In this document: positions 52,375-61,333 of the stretch, one piece after another | Layout of the letters: each line of letters opens with the position of its first letter | Numbering within the stretch: position 1 is the first letter of the stretch | From: Cohnella endophytica | Lineage (GTDB): Bacteria; Bacillota; Bacilli; Paenibacillales; Paenibacillaceae | NCBI RefSeq assembly: GCF_003628305.1 | Contig: NZ_RBZM01000002.1 | Coordinates: 186,001 to 250,000 of the forward strand | Direction: 5' to 3' | Length of the DNA: 64,000 nt | The notes under the pieces: generated by a model | The model's database searches: none | What the model was told of the DNA's origin: nothing | What the model saw: the letters and a program-made list of their open reading frames with translations, nothing else | Made by a program: the position numbers and the translations under genes

Positions 52375-53604
52375 ATGAGCTTAAGCGCCTCCTATAGTAA
52401 CGCAACTTATCGGCTCTACGATGATAAAGCCGATTTCCATAAGAAAGCGCAAAGCATCGCCGTTGGTCTCACCGTAGGCAGCTGGACGGATCTTCCCGAA
52501 GCGGCCAAAGAGCAAATGCAGAAGCATCTCGGTCAAGTCGTATCCGTTGACGTCAGCGAGAGTTCCAATCCCGGCGAGCGTTACGCCGATATCGAGATCG
52601 CGTATCCGGATGCGAACTTTAGCCGCGACATACCGGCTTTTCTGGTGACCGCTTTCGGCAAGCTGTCGATGGACGGACGTATCAAGCTGATCGACATCCG
52701 GCCTTCCGCGGATTTCCTGAGCGCGTTCCCGGGTCCGAAATTCGGCGTACAGGGCATACGCGACCTGCTTGGCGTCCATGACAGGCCGCTCGTAATGAGC
52801 ATCTTCAAGTCGGTCATCGGACAAGAGTTGCCGAACCTGCGAGAGCAATTTCTCCAACAGGCGCTAGGCGGAGTCGATCTGATCAAGGACGACGAAATTT
52901 TGTTCGAGAACCCGCTAAGCCCGCTCGAGAAGCGCGTCGAAGCATGCATGAGCGCGGCCCGCGAAGCCGAACAAGCAACAGGGCAGAAGCTTCTTTACTT
53001 CACCAATCTAACGGGCTCCACCTTCCAATTGAAAGATAACGCGAAACGAGCCATCGCGGCCGGAGCGAACGGCTTGCTGTTCAATGTGCTTGCATACGGC
53101 TTCGACGCGCTTGCCGAGCTAGCCGCCGATCCGGACATCAGCGTTCCGATCGCCGCGCATCCGTCGCTAGCCGGGGCATTGTACCCGTCCATGCATCACG
53201 GCATCTCCGCCCCGCTTCTGCTTGGCAAGCTAATGAGAATCGCGGGAGCCGATCTTTCGCTGTTCCCGTCGCCTTATGGCTCGGTCGTTATGCCCAAAGC
53301 GGAAAACCTGGCCGTCAAGGAAGCGTTGCTTACCCCTTCCTTGCCTCAGAAGCCGGCGATGCCCGTACCTTCGGCCGGCATCCATCCGGGACTCGTCCCG
53401 CTCATTATGGGCGACTTCGGACCGGAAGTCGTCGTTAACGCCGGAGGCGGCGTTCACGGGCATCCGGGCGGACCCGCCGCGGGGGGACGCGCCTTCCGCC
53501 AAGCGGTGGATGCGGTCAAAACCGGCAGTTCGCTAGTCCAATACGCCGAACGGCACAAGGAGTTAAAACAAGCTATCGAATTATGGGGGATACGCACATC
53601 ATGA
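52375..53604 (+). CDS. mtnW: 2,3-diketo-5-methylthiopentyl-1-phosphate enolase (RuBisCO-like protein)
   Basis: A 409-residue RuBisCO-like protein of the methionine-salvage enolase class. The block GGVDLIKDDEILFENPLSP contains the lysine that is carbamylated in RuBisCO and the two metal-binding acids; LTGSTFQLKDNAKRAIAAGA, HPSLAGALY and NAGGGVHGHPGGPAAGGRA complete the barrel. Full RuBisCO catalytic residues are not all kept, as expected for the enolase. It converts the diketone intermediate of the MTA cycle. It lies 54 bp after proI with an AAGGG site and no promoter visible, and overlaps mtnX by ATGA. Confidence 0.93.
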   Translation: MSLSASYSNATYRLYDDKADFHKKAQSIAVGLTVGSWTDLPEAAKEQMQKHLGQVVSVDVSESSNPGERYADIEIAYPDANFSRDIPAFLVTAFGKLSMDGRIKLIDIRPSADFLSAFPGPKFGVQGIRDLLGVHDRPLVMSIFKSVIGQELPNLREQFLQQALGGVDLIKDDEILFENPLSPLEKRVEACMSAAREAEQATGQKLLYFTNLTGSTFQLKDNAKRAIAAGANGLLFNVLAYGFDALAELAADPDISVPIAAHPSLAGALYPSMHHGISAPLLLGKLMRIAGADLSLFPSPYGSVVMPKAENLAVKEALLTPSLPQKPAMPVPSAGIHPGLVPLIMGDFGPEVVVNAGGGVHGHPGGPAAGGRAFRQAVDAVKTGSSLVQYAERHKELKQAIELWGIRTS

Positions 53605-54290
53605 GCCAGCCGACATCGACATTCCCACGCAAACCCGTTCTTTTCTGCGATTTCGACGGAACGATCACGTTAAACGACAACATCGTCGCCGTCATGAAGC
53701 ATTTTAACCCTCCCGGCATCGAAGAGATCATCAAGGATATCGTCTCCGTGAAGAAATCGATCAAACAAGGCGTCGGGGAAATGTTCGCGCTCCTTCCTTC
53801 TTCCCTGAAGGATGAAGTGCGCGAGTACATCTTAAGTACCGCCGGAATACGTCCGGGCTTCCCCGAGTTGCTGGAATGGTGCAAACTCCACGATGTGCCC
53901 TTCTACGTCACGAGCGGCGGCATCGACTTTTTCATCTATCCTTTACTCGCCCCGTTCGGTATTCCCGACGATCACATTTACTGCAACGGAAGCGACTTCA
54001 GCGGCGACAATATTAAGATAACCTGGCCCCACGACTGCGACGAACATTGCGATAACGGAGGATGCGGCATGTGCAAGACCGCGGTAATCCGGCAGTTCCC
54101 GAACGACGAGTATTATCGCATCTTGATCGGAGACAGCATTACCGATTTCGCAGGCGCTAAGCTCGTGGATCTGGTGTTCTCCCGCTCCCATCTGACGGAG
54201 CGTTGCCGTGAGCTCGGGTTGCCGCACATCCCGTTCGATACGTTCCACGACATTATCCAACACCTTGAACAAGGAGGCCGCACTTCATGA
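53601..54290 (+). CDS. mtnX: 2-hydroxy-3-keto-5-methylthiopentenyl-1-phosphate phosphatase
   Basis: A 229-residue HAD-superfamily phosphatase. Motif I FCDFDGTIT carries the two aspartates, motif II lies in VTSGGIDFF, and the last motif is ILIGDSITDFAGA. The insert DCDEHCDNGGCGMCK has four cysteines and a histidine, as in MtnX, possibly binding metal. It dephosphorylates the MtnW product to the acireductone. ATG 53601 overlaps the mtnW stop by 4 bp (ATGA) with GGGGGA upstream; its own stop overlaps mtnB in the same way. Confidence 0.93.
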   Translation: MSQPTSTFPRKPVLFCDFDGTITLNDNIVAVMKHFNPPGIEEIIKDIVSVKKSIKQGVGEMFALLPSSLKDEVREYILSTAGIRPGFPELLEWCKLHDVPFYVTSGGIDFFIYPLLAPFGIPDDHIYCNGSDFSGDNIKITWPHDCDEHCDNGGCGMCKTAVIRQFPNDEYYRILIGDSITDFAGAKLVDLVFSRSHLTERCRELGLPHIPFDTFHDIIQHLEQGGRTS

Positions 54291-54937
54291 GCTTCGCGAA
54301 CATCGCGCTCGAGGAAAAGCAACGCATCTTAAGCGAATTTTCCGCCGTGAAAGCGGACTTCGCATCCCGCAGCTGGTTTCCCGGCACGAGCGGCAACTTG
54401 TCCATGAGGGTCGGACCCTATACGCCCGAATCGTTCTATTTCGCGGTAACGGCAAGCGGCAAAGACAAAACGAAATCTACGCCGGAAGATTTCCTCTTCG
54501 TCGATCAGGACGGAATCCCATGCGAGACGACCGGGCTGAAGCCTTCGGCGGAAACGTCCTTGCATAGGGAAATCTATCGCTTGACGGGCGCGGGAGCCAT
54601 CTTCCACATCCACTCCGTCTTTAATAACCTCGTCTCCGAGCTTTACTGGGAGCGACGGTCGGTACCGATCGAAGGCGTCGAGCTCATCAAAGCGTTCAAC
54701 ATTTGGGAAGAGGACGCCGTCATCGAAGTGCCGATCGTGCCGAACTACGCCGACGTTCCTCGGATCGTTCCGGAAATCGCCGGGGTCCTGAACGCCCGCG
54801 TACCCGGATTGCTTATCCGCAAGCATGGCGTATGCGTCTGGGGCCGGGATGCTTCCGAAGCCAAGAAACACCTCGAAGCGTTCGAATTCCTGTTCGAATA
54901 CGCGTATCGTTGGCAATTGTTGAAAGGCGGCAAGTAA
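54287..54937 (+). CDS. mtnB: Methylthioribulose-1-phosphate dehydratase
   Basis: A 216-residue class II aldolase-fold dehydratase. The zinc ligands are in IFHIHSVFNN and LLIRKHGVCVWG, and the N-terminal region has FPGTSGNLSMRV. It removes water from methylthioribulose-1-phosphate, just before the MtnW step. ATG 54287 overlaps the mtnX stop (ATGA), with AAGGAGG upstream. mtnA, mtnK and mtnD, needed to complete the cycle, are not in this window; after this gene comes a terminator. Confidence 0.94.
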   Translation: MSFANIALEEKQRILSEFSAVKADFASRSWFPGTSGNLSMRVGPYTPESFYFAVTASGKDKTKSTPEDFLFVDQDGIPCETTGLKPSAETSLHREIYRLTGAGAIFHIHSVFNNLVSELYWERRSVPIEGVELIKAFNIWEEDAVIEVPIVPNYADVPRIVPEIAGVLNARVPGLLIRKHGVCVWGRDASEAKKHLEAFEFLFEYAYRWQLLKGGK

Positions 54938-54962
54938 CGACAGTCCTCGCTCCTCCAAAGCG

Positions 54963-55014
54963 AAAACCACTCGACAGCCCTCCCCCGCGGGAAAACATTC
55001 GAGTGGTTTTTTTG
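54963..55014. terminator. Terminator of the pro-mtn run, shared with dnaD
   Basis: AAACCACTCGA and TCGAGTGGTTT form an 11-bp stem around a long loop, followed on the plus strand by TTTTT. It lies between convergent mtnB and dnaD. Confidence 0.85.
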
Positions 55015-55020
55015 TTTGCG

Positions 55021-55746
55021 TTATCGGCCCGCTCTGAATTTCTGGGCGTGCAGGCGTGCTTCTTCGACGTTCGTGACGCGATTGCGGCTCCATTCCAACA
55101 AGATGCGATCGATGTAGCGAAAATGAAGCTTGCCCGCGAACACCGATTCCTTTAACGCGAACCGGATTAACTCCTCGGCGTATTTGTCTTGATCCAGCCA
55201 ACCGCTAATCGTATCGTACTCGAACGGCGTTAACGGCCTGCCGAACTCCTGCTCGAACTGCGCGAACAAATTGCTCGCGATGCCGGTCGAGGATACTACG
55301 GTCGGCCTAACCGTTTCCGTTCGGATGGCCGTCGACGTTTCCTCCGCCTTATCGTAGCCGCTAGTCGTGGTACGCAGAGGGAGTTCCCCGGCAGCTAGCA
55401 GCATGCCCATCTTGTGGAACAAACCCGATAAATTATATTTTTCCGATTGAATGCCGGACTGGGCATCGAACTGCTCGTCGATCGTAACGAAACCGAGCTT
55501 CATAAGCTTCTGCAGCGTCTGTCCTACAAGCGCGGGCGAGCAGCCCAAGCGCTCCTGCAGCTGCTCGATCGTCGGAAACTCGTTCTGCTCAAGCTGTCTG
55601 TAAGCGATCAGATGAAGAAGCAGCATCCCTTCCGTATCGTCCAGTTTAAGCGCCCTGTAAGTACGAAGCAGCGCGTACGGAATACTGACGGCGCCATCCA
55701 TATAAGCTTCCGCCATTCCCTTTGCAAGTGCATTGCGGTCGTTCAT
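55021..55746 (-). CDS. dnaD: DnaD-family replication protein
   Basis: A 241-residue primosome protein. The N-terminal winged helix (about 20-100) matches DnaD (SIPYALLRTYRALKLDDTEG; LQERLGCSPALVGQTLQKL), and the C-terminal DnaB_2/DDBH2 domain has the conserved YIDRILLEWSRN. DnaD binds DNA and remodels it with DnaA/DnaB during helicase loading. It lies just after asnS, as in B. subtilis. The ATG at 55746 lacks a close Shine-Dalgarno: AAGGAG is 20 bases upstream, and no alternative start fits that site, so the true start may be different. Confidence 0.92.
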   Translation of the reverse strand: MNDRNALAKGMAEAYMDGAVSIPYALLRTYRALKLDDTEGMLLLHLIAYRQLEQNEFPTIEQLQERLGCSPALVGQTLQKLMKLGFVTIDEQFDAQSGIQSEKYNLSGLFHKMGMLLAAGELPLRTTTSGYDKAEETSTAIRTETVRPTVVSSTGIASNLFAQFEQEFGRPLTPFEYDTISGWLDQDKYAEELIRFALKESVFAGKLHFRYIDRILLEWSRNRVTNVEEARLHAQKFRAGR

Positions 55747-55802
55747 TCTAGAGTCGCACCACCATTCTCCTTGAATTATTGCAACCCGTGCGTTCTATCC
55801 CG

Positions 55803-57095
55803 TTACGGATACAGACGGTATAACGTACGCGGGAACGCGATCGTCTCGCGTACGTGGTCTAGGCCGCATATCCAAGCAACGGCTCTCTCTAGTCCCAAAC
55901 CGAATCCCGAGTGCGGCACGGTGCCGTATTTGCGCAAGTCCATGTACCAGCCATACGCTTCTTCGGTCAACTCATGTTCCGCGAACCGTTCGGCCAGAAG
56001 CTCTGGATCGTCGATTCTCTGAGATCCGCCGATAATTTCCCCGTAACCTTCCGGCGCGATCATATCCGCGCAAAGCACGACTTCCGGACGGTTCGGATCG
56101 GGTTTCATGTAGAACGCTTTAAAACTTGCCGGATAATGGGTAATGAACACCGGACGGTCGAATTTCTCGGCGATCGCCGTCTCGTGAGGAGCGCCGAAGT
56201 CTTCGCCCCACGGCAGCTCCATTCCCACTTCTTTGAGCAATACGAGCGCTTCGTCATACGTAATCCGAGGGAACGGCGGCATAACGCGCTCAAGGGCCGC
56301 TACGTCGCGCTCCAAAACGGCAAGCTCGGCTCTGCAATCGGCAAGCACTTTGCCGACGACATGCGAGATGAACTGTTCTTGAACGTTCAAGTTCTGCTCG
56401 TGGTCAACGAACGCCATCTCGGGCTCGATCATCCAAAATTCGATCAGATGACGGCGGGTTTTGGATTTCTCCGCCCGGAACGTCGGTCCGAAGGAGTACA
56501 CTTTGCCAAGCGCCATCGCGGCCGCTTCCATATACAGCTGACCGCTTTGGGTCAAATAAGCGTCTTCGTCGAAATATTTGGTATGGAACAAATTCGTCGT
56601 GCCTTCGCAAGAAGACGGCGTCAATACCGGCGGATCGACCAATGTAAAGCCTCTTTCGTCGAAGAAGCCTTGGATCGCGGATATGATCGTCGCGCGGATG
56701 CGCAAGATCGCCCTTTGCCGCGGAGCGCGGAGCCAGAGATGACGGTGATCCATCAAGAAGTCGACGCCATGCTCCTTCGGAGTAATCGGATAATCCTTCG
56801 CGATCTGGATGATCTCGATATCCGTAACTTGCAGCTCGTATCCGGAAGAGCTGCGAGGCTCTTCGCGCACCGTGCCCGTAACGTATAACGAACTCTCCTG
56901 CGTCAGCTGTCCGGCTTTCTCCCATACGGATTCGTCGACTTCGGCTTTGACGAGCACCCCTTGGATAAAGCCCAGTCCGTCGCGGATTTGCAGGAACTGG
57001 ATTTTGCCGCTCGAACGCTTGCGCGTTAGCCAGCCTCCTAACGTAACCGTCTGCCCTACAAATTTACCTATCGTCCCCAAATCTGCTTTTTCCAT
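55803..57095 (-). CDS. asnS: Asparaginyl-tRNA synthetase
   Basis: A 430-residue class IIb aminoacyl-tRNA synthetase, the same length as in B. subtilis. An OB-fold anticodon domain (residues 15-105; [20 protein letters not shown]) precedes the catalytic core with [12 protein letters not shown], motif 2 [20 protein letters not shown] and motif 3 [12 protein letters not shown]. The 57095 ATG is preferred over 57101, which would be only a base from GAAGGAG. It follows the ackA stop by 2 bp, inside the hbd-ackA-asnS-dnaD run. No asparagine T-box is visible. Confidence 0.95.
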   Translation of the reverse strand: MEKADLGTIGKFVGQTVTLGGWLTRKRSSGKIQFLQIRDGLGFIQGVLVKAEVDESVWEKAGQLTQESSLYVTGTVREEPRSSSGYELQVTDIEIIQIAKDYPITPKEHGVDFLMDHRHLWLRAPRQRAILRIRATIISAIQGFFDERGFTLVDPPVLTPSSCEGTTNLFHTKYFDEDAYLTQSGQLYMEAAAMALGKVYSFGPTFRAEKSKTRRHLIEFWMIEPEMAFVDHEQNLNVQEQFISHVVGKVLADCRAELAVLERDVAALERVMPPFPRITYDEALVLLKEVGMELPWGEDFGAPHETAIAEKFDRPVFITHYPASFKAFYMKPDPNRPEVVLCADMIAPEGYGEIIGGSQRIDDPELLAERFAEHELTEEAYGWYMDLRKYGTVPHSGFGLGLERAVAWICGLDHVRETIAFPRTLYRLYP

Positions 57096-57097
57096 GT

Positions 57098-58351
57098 TCA
57101 TTCTCCTTCGTTAGATTGTTCATCGGAATCCGCTTCCGTTATGGTCTGATGTTGCTCAAGAACTAAGTTATAGGTGTCCCTTGCGATCAACAACTCTTCG
57201 TTCGTAGGAACGACGAGTACGCTAACCTTCGAATCGTCGGACGTAATCCGTCTAGGCTCCGACGATCGAACCGCGTTTCGTTCGCCGGACAGCTGCACTC
57301 CGAAAAACGTGAGTCCTTGGCACACCTCTTTGCGAAGCGCGTCCGAATTTTCCCCTACGCCCGCGGTAAAGACGATCGCATCCACTCCGTCCATCGCGGC
57401 GACGTACGAGCCGATATATTTGCGGATGCGATAAGCATACATCTCGAATGCAAGCTTCGCCTTCTCGTTGCCTTCTTTCATCGCATCGACGACCTCGCGC
57501 ATGTCGCTGCTGATGCCCGAGATGGCAAGTAGTCCGCTATGCTTGTTCAGCATCGAATTGACTTCGTTTAAAGTCAGATCTTCTTTATTGATCGTGTAAG
57601 GCACGATTGCCGGATCCAGATCGCCGCTGCGGGTACCCATCATTAGACCCTCGAGCGGCGTCATGCCCATGCTCGTATCGTAAGATTGGCCATATAGAAT
57701 CGCGGCGCAGCTCGCTCCGTTACCGATATGGCAAGTAATCAGCTTCAGCTCGGATAGCGGACGGCCGAGGAAATCGGCGGCTTTTTTGCTGACATAATCG
57801 TGGGAAGTACCATGGAACCCGTATCGGCGAATCTTATGCTTGCTGTACAGCACGGTCGGAATCGCGTACAAATACGATATCGGCGGCATCGTCTGATGGA
57901 AAGCCGTATCGAATACGACCGCCTGCGGCACCTCCGGAAGATTGGCCTCCACTGCTGCGATTCCCATCATGTGCGCAGGGTTATGCAGCGGGGCCAAGTC
58001 GAACAGCTTGCGGATTTCAAGCTTCACGGCCTGATCGACCAGCACGGAACGGCTGAACGACTCCCCTCCGTGCACGACGCGGTGTCCGACGGCTTGAATA
58101 TCACTCATGTTGCGCAATACGCCGAATTTCTTATGCGTCAACATATCGAGAACCTTTTTGATCGCCGTCGTATGGTCGAGAATCTCGCTAACTTCCCTTA
58201 CCTCCGGCTGATTGTCCACTTCATGGGTAAGAATCGAGGAGTCCATGCCGATTCTCTCTACGCGCCCTTTGGCGAGAACGTCTTCCGTCTCCATATTGTA
58301 AAGCTGGTATTTCAGCGAAGAGCTGCCCGCGTTTATGACGAGTATGTTCAT
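57098..58351 (-). CDS. ackA: Acetate kinase
   Basis: A 417-residue ASKHA-fold kinase that makes ATP from acetyl phosphate. Diagnostic blocks are [54 protein letters not shown] and [13 protein letters not shown]. The last 16 residues ([15 protein letters not shown]) are an acidic extension. The ATG overlaps the hbd stop by ATGA. pta is not adjacent. The ribosome site is weak (GGTGA), as often in coupled starts. Confidence 0.95.
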   Translation of the reverse strand: MNILVINAGSSSLKYQLYNMETEDVLAKGRVERIGMDSSILTHEVDNQPEVREVSEILDHTTAIKKVLDMLTHKKFGVLRNMSDIQAVGHRVVHGGESFSRSVLVDQAVKLEIRKLFDLAPLHNPAHMMGIAAVEANLPEVPQAVVFDTAFHQTMPPISYLYAIPTVLYSKHKIRRYGFHGTSHDYVSKKAADFLGRPLSELKLITCHIGNGASCAAILYGQSYDTSMGMTPLEGLMMGTRSGDLDPAIVPYTINKEDLTLNEVNSMLNKHSGLLAISGISSDMREVVDAMKEGNEKAKLAFEMYAYRIRKYIGSYVAAMDGVDAIVFTAGVGENSDALRKEVCQGLTFFGVQLSGERNAVRSSEPRRITSDDSKVSVLVVPTNEELLIARDTYNLVLEQHQTITEADSDEQSNEGE

Positions 58352-59220
58352 GACAGTCTTTCACCGTCCTTGCCGTATTTGAAAAATCCGATTCCGCTTT
58401 TCACGCCAAGCTGGCCCGCGCGTACTTTTTTCTTCAGCAGGAATGAAGGCCGGTATTTCAGCTCCCCGAATTCGCGGAACATCCGGTCGAGCGCGGCAAG
58501 TACGGAATCGAGACCGAAACGGTCAGCCATCTCGAGCGGACCATGCTCGAACGAGTATCCGATTCTCATCGCGGAATCGATATCCGACGTGGAAGCGACT
58601 CCTTCCTCCAATAAATGGAGCGCTTCGTTAATCAACAAGCAGATCAATCTAGTCGTCACGAAACCCGGCGATTCGTACACCATGACGCCCTTCTTGGCCA
58701 GCACGTCTTCGATGAAGGACTTGGTCCGGTCGAACGTATCGTCGGACGTTTGCAAACCGCGGATAATTTCCACGACGTCGATGCGCAACGCAGGATAGAC
58801 GAAATGCATTCCGATTACCCGTTCCGGATACGCGCTCGTGCCCGCCAGCTCCGTTAAGCTCAGCGTGGACGTATTGCTAGCCAATACGGCATTGTTGGCG
58901 AGTATGCCGTCCAATTGACGGAATACCTCCTTCTTTGCATCCAGGTCCTCGCTGATCGTCTCGATGACGAGATCGCAATCCGTTAAATATTGCAAGGAAG
59001 TTTCCATATGTATTCGGTTGAGCGTCAGCTTCTTCTCCGCCGCCGTGATCGCCCATCGTTCCATCTGGCGATCCAAGCTCTGTTCCAGCATTTCTCTCGC
59101 GTTCTGCAATCTTTCGGGCGTTCTCTCCACGAGATGAACGTCCATCCCTTTGACCGCAAGCATCTCCGCGATACTCTGCCCCATCGTGCCCGCGCCGACT
59201 ACGCCGATAATCTTAAACAT
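58348..59220 (-). CDS. 3-hydroxyacyl-CoA (3-hydroxybutyryl-CoA) dehydrogenase
   Basis: A 290-residue dehydrogenase with the Rossmann motif IGVVGAGTMGQSIAEML, the catalytic HFVYPALRIDVVEIIRG (His-Glu dyad region), PGFVTTRLICLLINEALHLLEEG and the terminal GQLGVKSGIGFFKY. It reversibly oxidises 3-hydroxyacyl-CoA; the size is that of the short stand-alone form (Hbd/PaaH/MmgB). It leads the run with ackA, with GGAGGG before ATG 59220. Its pairing with ackA could link acyl-CoA metabolism to acetate formation. Confidence 0.9.
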   Translation of the reverse strand: MFKIIGVVGAGTMGQSIAEMLAVKGMDVHLVERTPERLQNAREMLEQSLDRQMERWAITAAEKKLTLNRIHMETSLQYLTDCDLVIETISEDLDAKKEVFRQLDGILANNAVLASNTSTLSLTELAGTSAYPERVIGMHFVYPALRIDVVEIIRGLQTSDDTFDRTKSFIEDVLAKKGVMVYESPGFVTTRLICLLINEALHLLEEGVASTSDIDSAMRIGYSFEHGPLEMADRFGLDSVLAALDRMFREFGELKYRPSFLLKKKVRAGQLGVKSGIGFFKYGKDGERLS

Positions 59221-59247
59221 GACCGTATTCCCTCCAGCTCGACTGCG

Positions 59248-59353
59248 CCGCCGATCGGCGGCTCTATTCCCTAATAAACAATAAGATGAGTATACCCGAC
59301 TTCCGCTCGCGATCGGTCGCGACGCTAAGAAAGTTCGGGTACTCTCATCTTAT
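59248..59353. terminator. Nested hairpins after the anti-sigma gene
   Basis: ATAAGATGAG-TA-TACCCGA (from 59281) pairs with the near-complement ending at 59353, enclosing an inner TCGCGA repeat; this 73-bp structure lies just past the anti-sigma stop on the minus strand and is followed by T-rich TGTTTATT. Nearby 59248-59261 is a separate perfect palindrome CCGCCGATCGGCGG. The first is a terminator candidate; the second may be a regulatory site for the dehydrogenase gene. Confidence 0.6.
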
Positions 59354-59364
59354 CATAATTCGGC

Positions 59365-60561
59365 CTATTTTGCCGAAGCGGCGAACCATTTGGTGAACAT
59401 GGTTTTCCAATTCTCAACGTAAGATTGCTTCGTCGCCCATTGCACCATAACGACCGATTCGTTGGAGCCAAGCTCGATATCCACCGGCTTCATCTCCGAC
59501 TTCGGCAATTGGTACGGATACAGCTTAATGCTGGTCGGAGTGACGATGACGACGACATCTTGATCTTGCGACGTATAGGCGTCCACTGCCGTCGGTTCGA
59601 GTTTTACCACCTTATCCCAGCTAATCGCGAGCGGTTTGTCCTTCACGATATTGTCCGTCAGTTCGACCGGTATCGTCGGCCAGCCAGGGATAGCGGAAAC
59701 CTCTACGACTCCGGCGGATGTCGACTGTTTGGCTACCCATTTGGCCGAATCCCTCGATATAGCCCATTCATCGGCGTCGGCCCCCGTCGGATTGTTTTTC
59801 AGCGCCTTGGCTAGCGAATAGTGGTTAACCTCTAAGGAATCGGAGGACGTCCCCCTGTTCGCGGAAGTTAGATCGGCGACGCTATTGACCCATGCGCTGC
59901 TCTTGTCTACCGAATTGCCGTTCTCGTCCACGTTTACCGTCCTCAGAATCGAGACGAACTCGTTACCCGCGTACAAAAGCTTTTCGGTCGCCCTTATCGA
60001 ATCCTTAAACATGGCGGCGTTCCAATCTCCCCGTCCCCCCCGAGCGGATAGAAGCGTCTGCGTTCCCTTGCCCAAGTCGTCCGCAACGGCATCGATTTTC
60101 CAGAAGTCCGATTTATACGGCATCCAGATCCCTTCCCCGCTCTTTACGAAAGAGAGCTGGTCATTCTCCGGCGCAACGATGAACGTTCGGTAACTGCTTC
60201 GGTTATCTCCCTGCGCGCCGTCTTGCCTGAGCCCGATGACGACAGCCGAGTGGGGAATCGGATTGATCTCTTCGGTAGAAGCGGCGTGCGAAGTTTCCGA
60301 AGGCTGTTGCGAAGCTTGGAACTGTTTGTCCGCGTTGTCCGTTGCGATGCCGTGCCAGCCCCAGACTCCGACGGCGACGCCTATAAGTAATAGCATGGAA
60401 ATGCTTGCCGCGTTCCATCGGATGAACCAAGGCCGGTTTTTGTTGCGCTTGCGTACCGGCTGGTCGAGACTTTCGTTTATTTTGCGCCTTAGCGATTCAT
60501 CGAATCCATTCCGAGTCAGCGGACCGCGCGCCAGCTGTTCGAATAATTCTTTGTCATCCAT
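59365..60561 (-). CDS. Membrane anti-sigma-like protein with large outer domain
   Basis: A 398-residue single-pass protein: a basic cytoplasmic part (1-48), one transmembrane helix (about 49-68, AASISMLLLIGVAVGVWG) and an outer domain of about 320 residues. The last is beta-rich, without Cys and with no family I recognise. It starts 1 bp inside the sigma gene's stop (TAATG) and so is translated with it, which is the standard arrangement for a membrane anti-sigma factor that holds its sigma partner until an envelope signal arrives. The typical ZAS zinc motif is not visible, so the assignment rests mainly on topology and operon. Confidence 0.75.
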   Translation of the reverse strand: MDDKELFEQLARGPLTRNGFDESLRRKINESLDQPVRKRNKNRPWFIRWNAASISMLLLIGVAVGVWGWHGIATDNADKQFQASQQPSETSHAASTEEINPIPHSAVVIGLRQDGAQGDNRSSYRTFIVAPENDQLSFVKSGEGIWMPYKSDFWKIDAVADDLGKGTQTLLSARGGRGDWNAAMFKDSIRATEKLLYAGNEFVSILRTVNVDENGNSVDKSSAWVNSVADLTSANRGTSSDSLEVNHYSLAKALKNNPTGADADEWAISRDSAKWVAKQSTSAGVVEVSAIPGWPTIPVELTDNIVKDKPLAISWDKVVKLEPTAVDAYTSQDQDVVVIVTPTSIKLYPYQLPKSEMKPVDIELGSNESVVMVQWATKQSYVENWKTMFTKWFAASAK

Positions 60562-61109
60562 TAGCGGTTCGCCTCCTTCATCTTGGATAATTTTTGCCGG
60601 GCGTGGAACATTCGGGATTTAACCGTTCCTTCCGTCACGTCGAGCACTTGGGCGATTTCTTTCAGCGATAACTGGTGATGAGCGTATAGGATAATTACTT
60701 CGCGGTATTTTTTAGGCAGCTCCAGTACCATTCTCCACATGTCGTTAACGGCTGATTTCTCCAGCACGTCGTGTTCGACGGAATGGCGCTCCCCATAGTC
60801 TTCGACGACATCCGAAAGCGTTACCTTACGGAAAAAAGCCGATCTCTGGTAGTCGATGGCCGTGTTTCGCGTAATCGTAAGCAGCCAAGTTTTGACCGAG
60901 GCGTCCCTGCGGAACGCGTGCATGTTGCGGAATACTTTAATGAACACCTCTTGGGTAATGTCGTCCGACAAATCCCATTTGCGCGTAATGCTATAGGCGT
61001 AGTTCCATACATCTTTGCCGTAAGCGGTCATTAATTCGTTGAGCAACCCTTTGTTATCGTCGCTCTCGACCATATATTTAAGGAAATCGAAATTCCGTTG
61101 CGAGTCCAA
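60561..61109 (-). CDS. ECF sigma factor
   Basis: A 182-residue extracytoplasmic-function sigma factor. Region 2 (residues 18-90) includes YGKDVWNYAYSITRKWDLSD, DITQEVFIKVFRNMHAFR and the DNA-melting part WLLTITRNTAIDYQRS; region 4 (120-178) has LPKKYREVIILYAHHQLSLK and the HTH EIAQVLDVTEGTVKSRMFHA. It resembles the SigW/SigV group of wall-stress sigmas. The start is TTG 61109, five bases after GAGGTGG; the GTG at 61118 overlaps that site. The anti-sigma gene follows in an overlapping manner. A candidate ECF promoter lies 100 bp upstream. Confidence 0.9.
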   Translation of the reverse strand: MDSQRNFDFLKYMVESDDNKGLLNELMTAYGKDVWNYAYSITRKWDLSDDITQEVFIKVFRNMHAFRRDASVKTWLLTITRNTAIDYQRSAFFRKVTLSDVVEDYGERHSVEHDVLEKSAVNDMWRMVLELPKKYREVIILYAHHQLSLKEIAQVLDVTEGTVKSRMFHARQKLSKMKEANR

Positions 61110-61213
61110 GCTTGCCACCTCTATTCCATTTGACGATTCAAATCGGCACTAGGTTCAATGCTATCATATTTTCCTCGTATTTTCTTGCGGCTCGTCAAAA
61201 AATTCGCGAATCG

Positions 61214-61239
61214 GACGACGGTAAAATCCCGGATGTTCA
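61214..61239 (-). promoter_or_regulatory. Candidate ECF autoregulatory promoter
   Basis: On the minus strand TGAACA (61234-61239) and CGTC (61214-61217) are separated by 16 bases, matching the TGAAAC-N16-CGTA layout of SigW-type promoters in element and spacing. It would drive the sigma/anti-sigma pair. The same 215-bp region also holds a TATAAT (61263-61268) on the plus strand for the SLH gene. Confidence 0.45.
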
Positions 61240-61333
61240 TAATTTGTTAAGTGCTTTGCTCCTATAATTGTGTAGAAAAATGTCGAATGGGAGAATAGCC
61301 CAATCGGCTAATCATCATTGTAGGAGGCATAAT

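Noticed and set aside
54329..55201. A 290-codon minus-strand frame covering mtnB and the 3' end of dnaD
   Set aside because: It runs through the mtnB terminator and has no ribosome site or recognisable domain.
55911..56888. A 325-codon plus-strand frame opposite asnS
   Set aside because: Antisense shadow of asnS. No domain, no start signal, and composition dominated by Arg, Phe and Val.
57800..58798. A 332-codon plus-strand frame spanning ackA and the dehydrogenase gene
   Set aside because: It crosses two real, overlapping genes on the other strand and has no family features.
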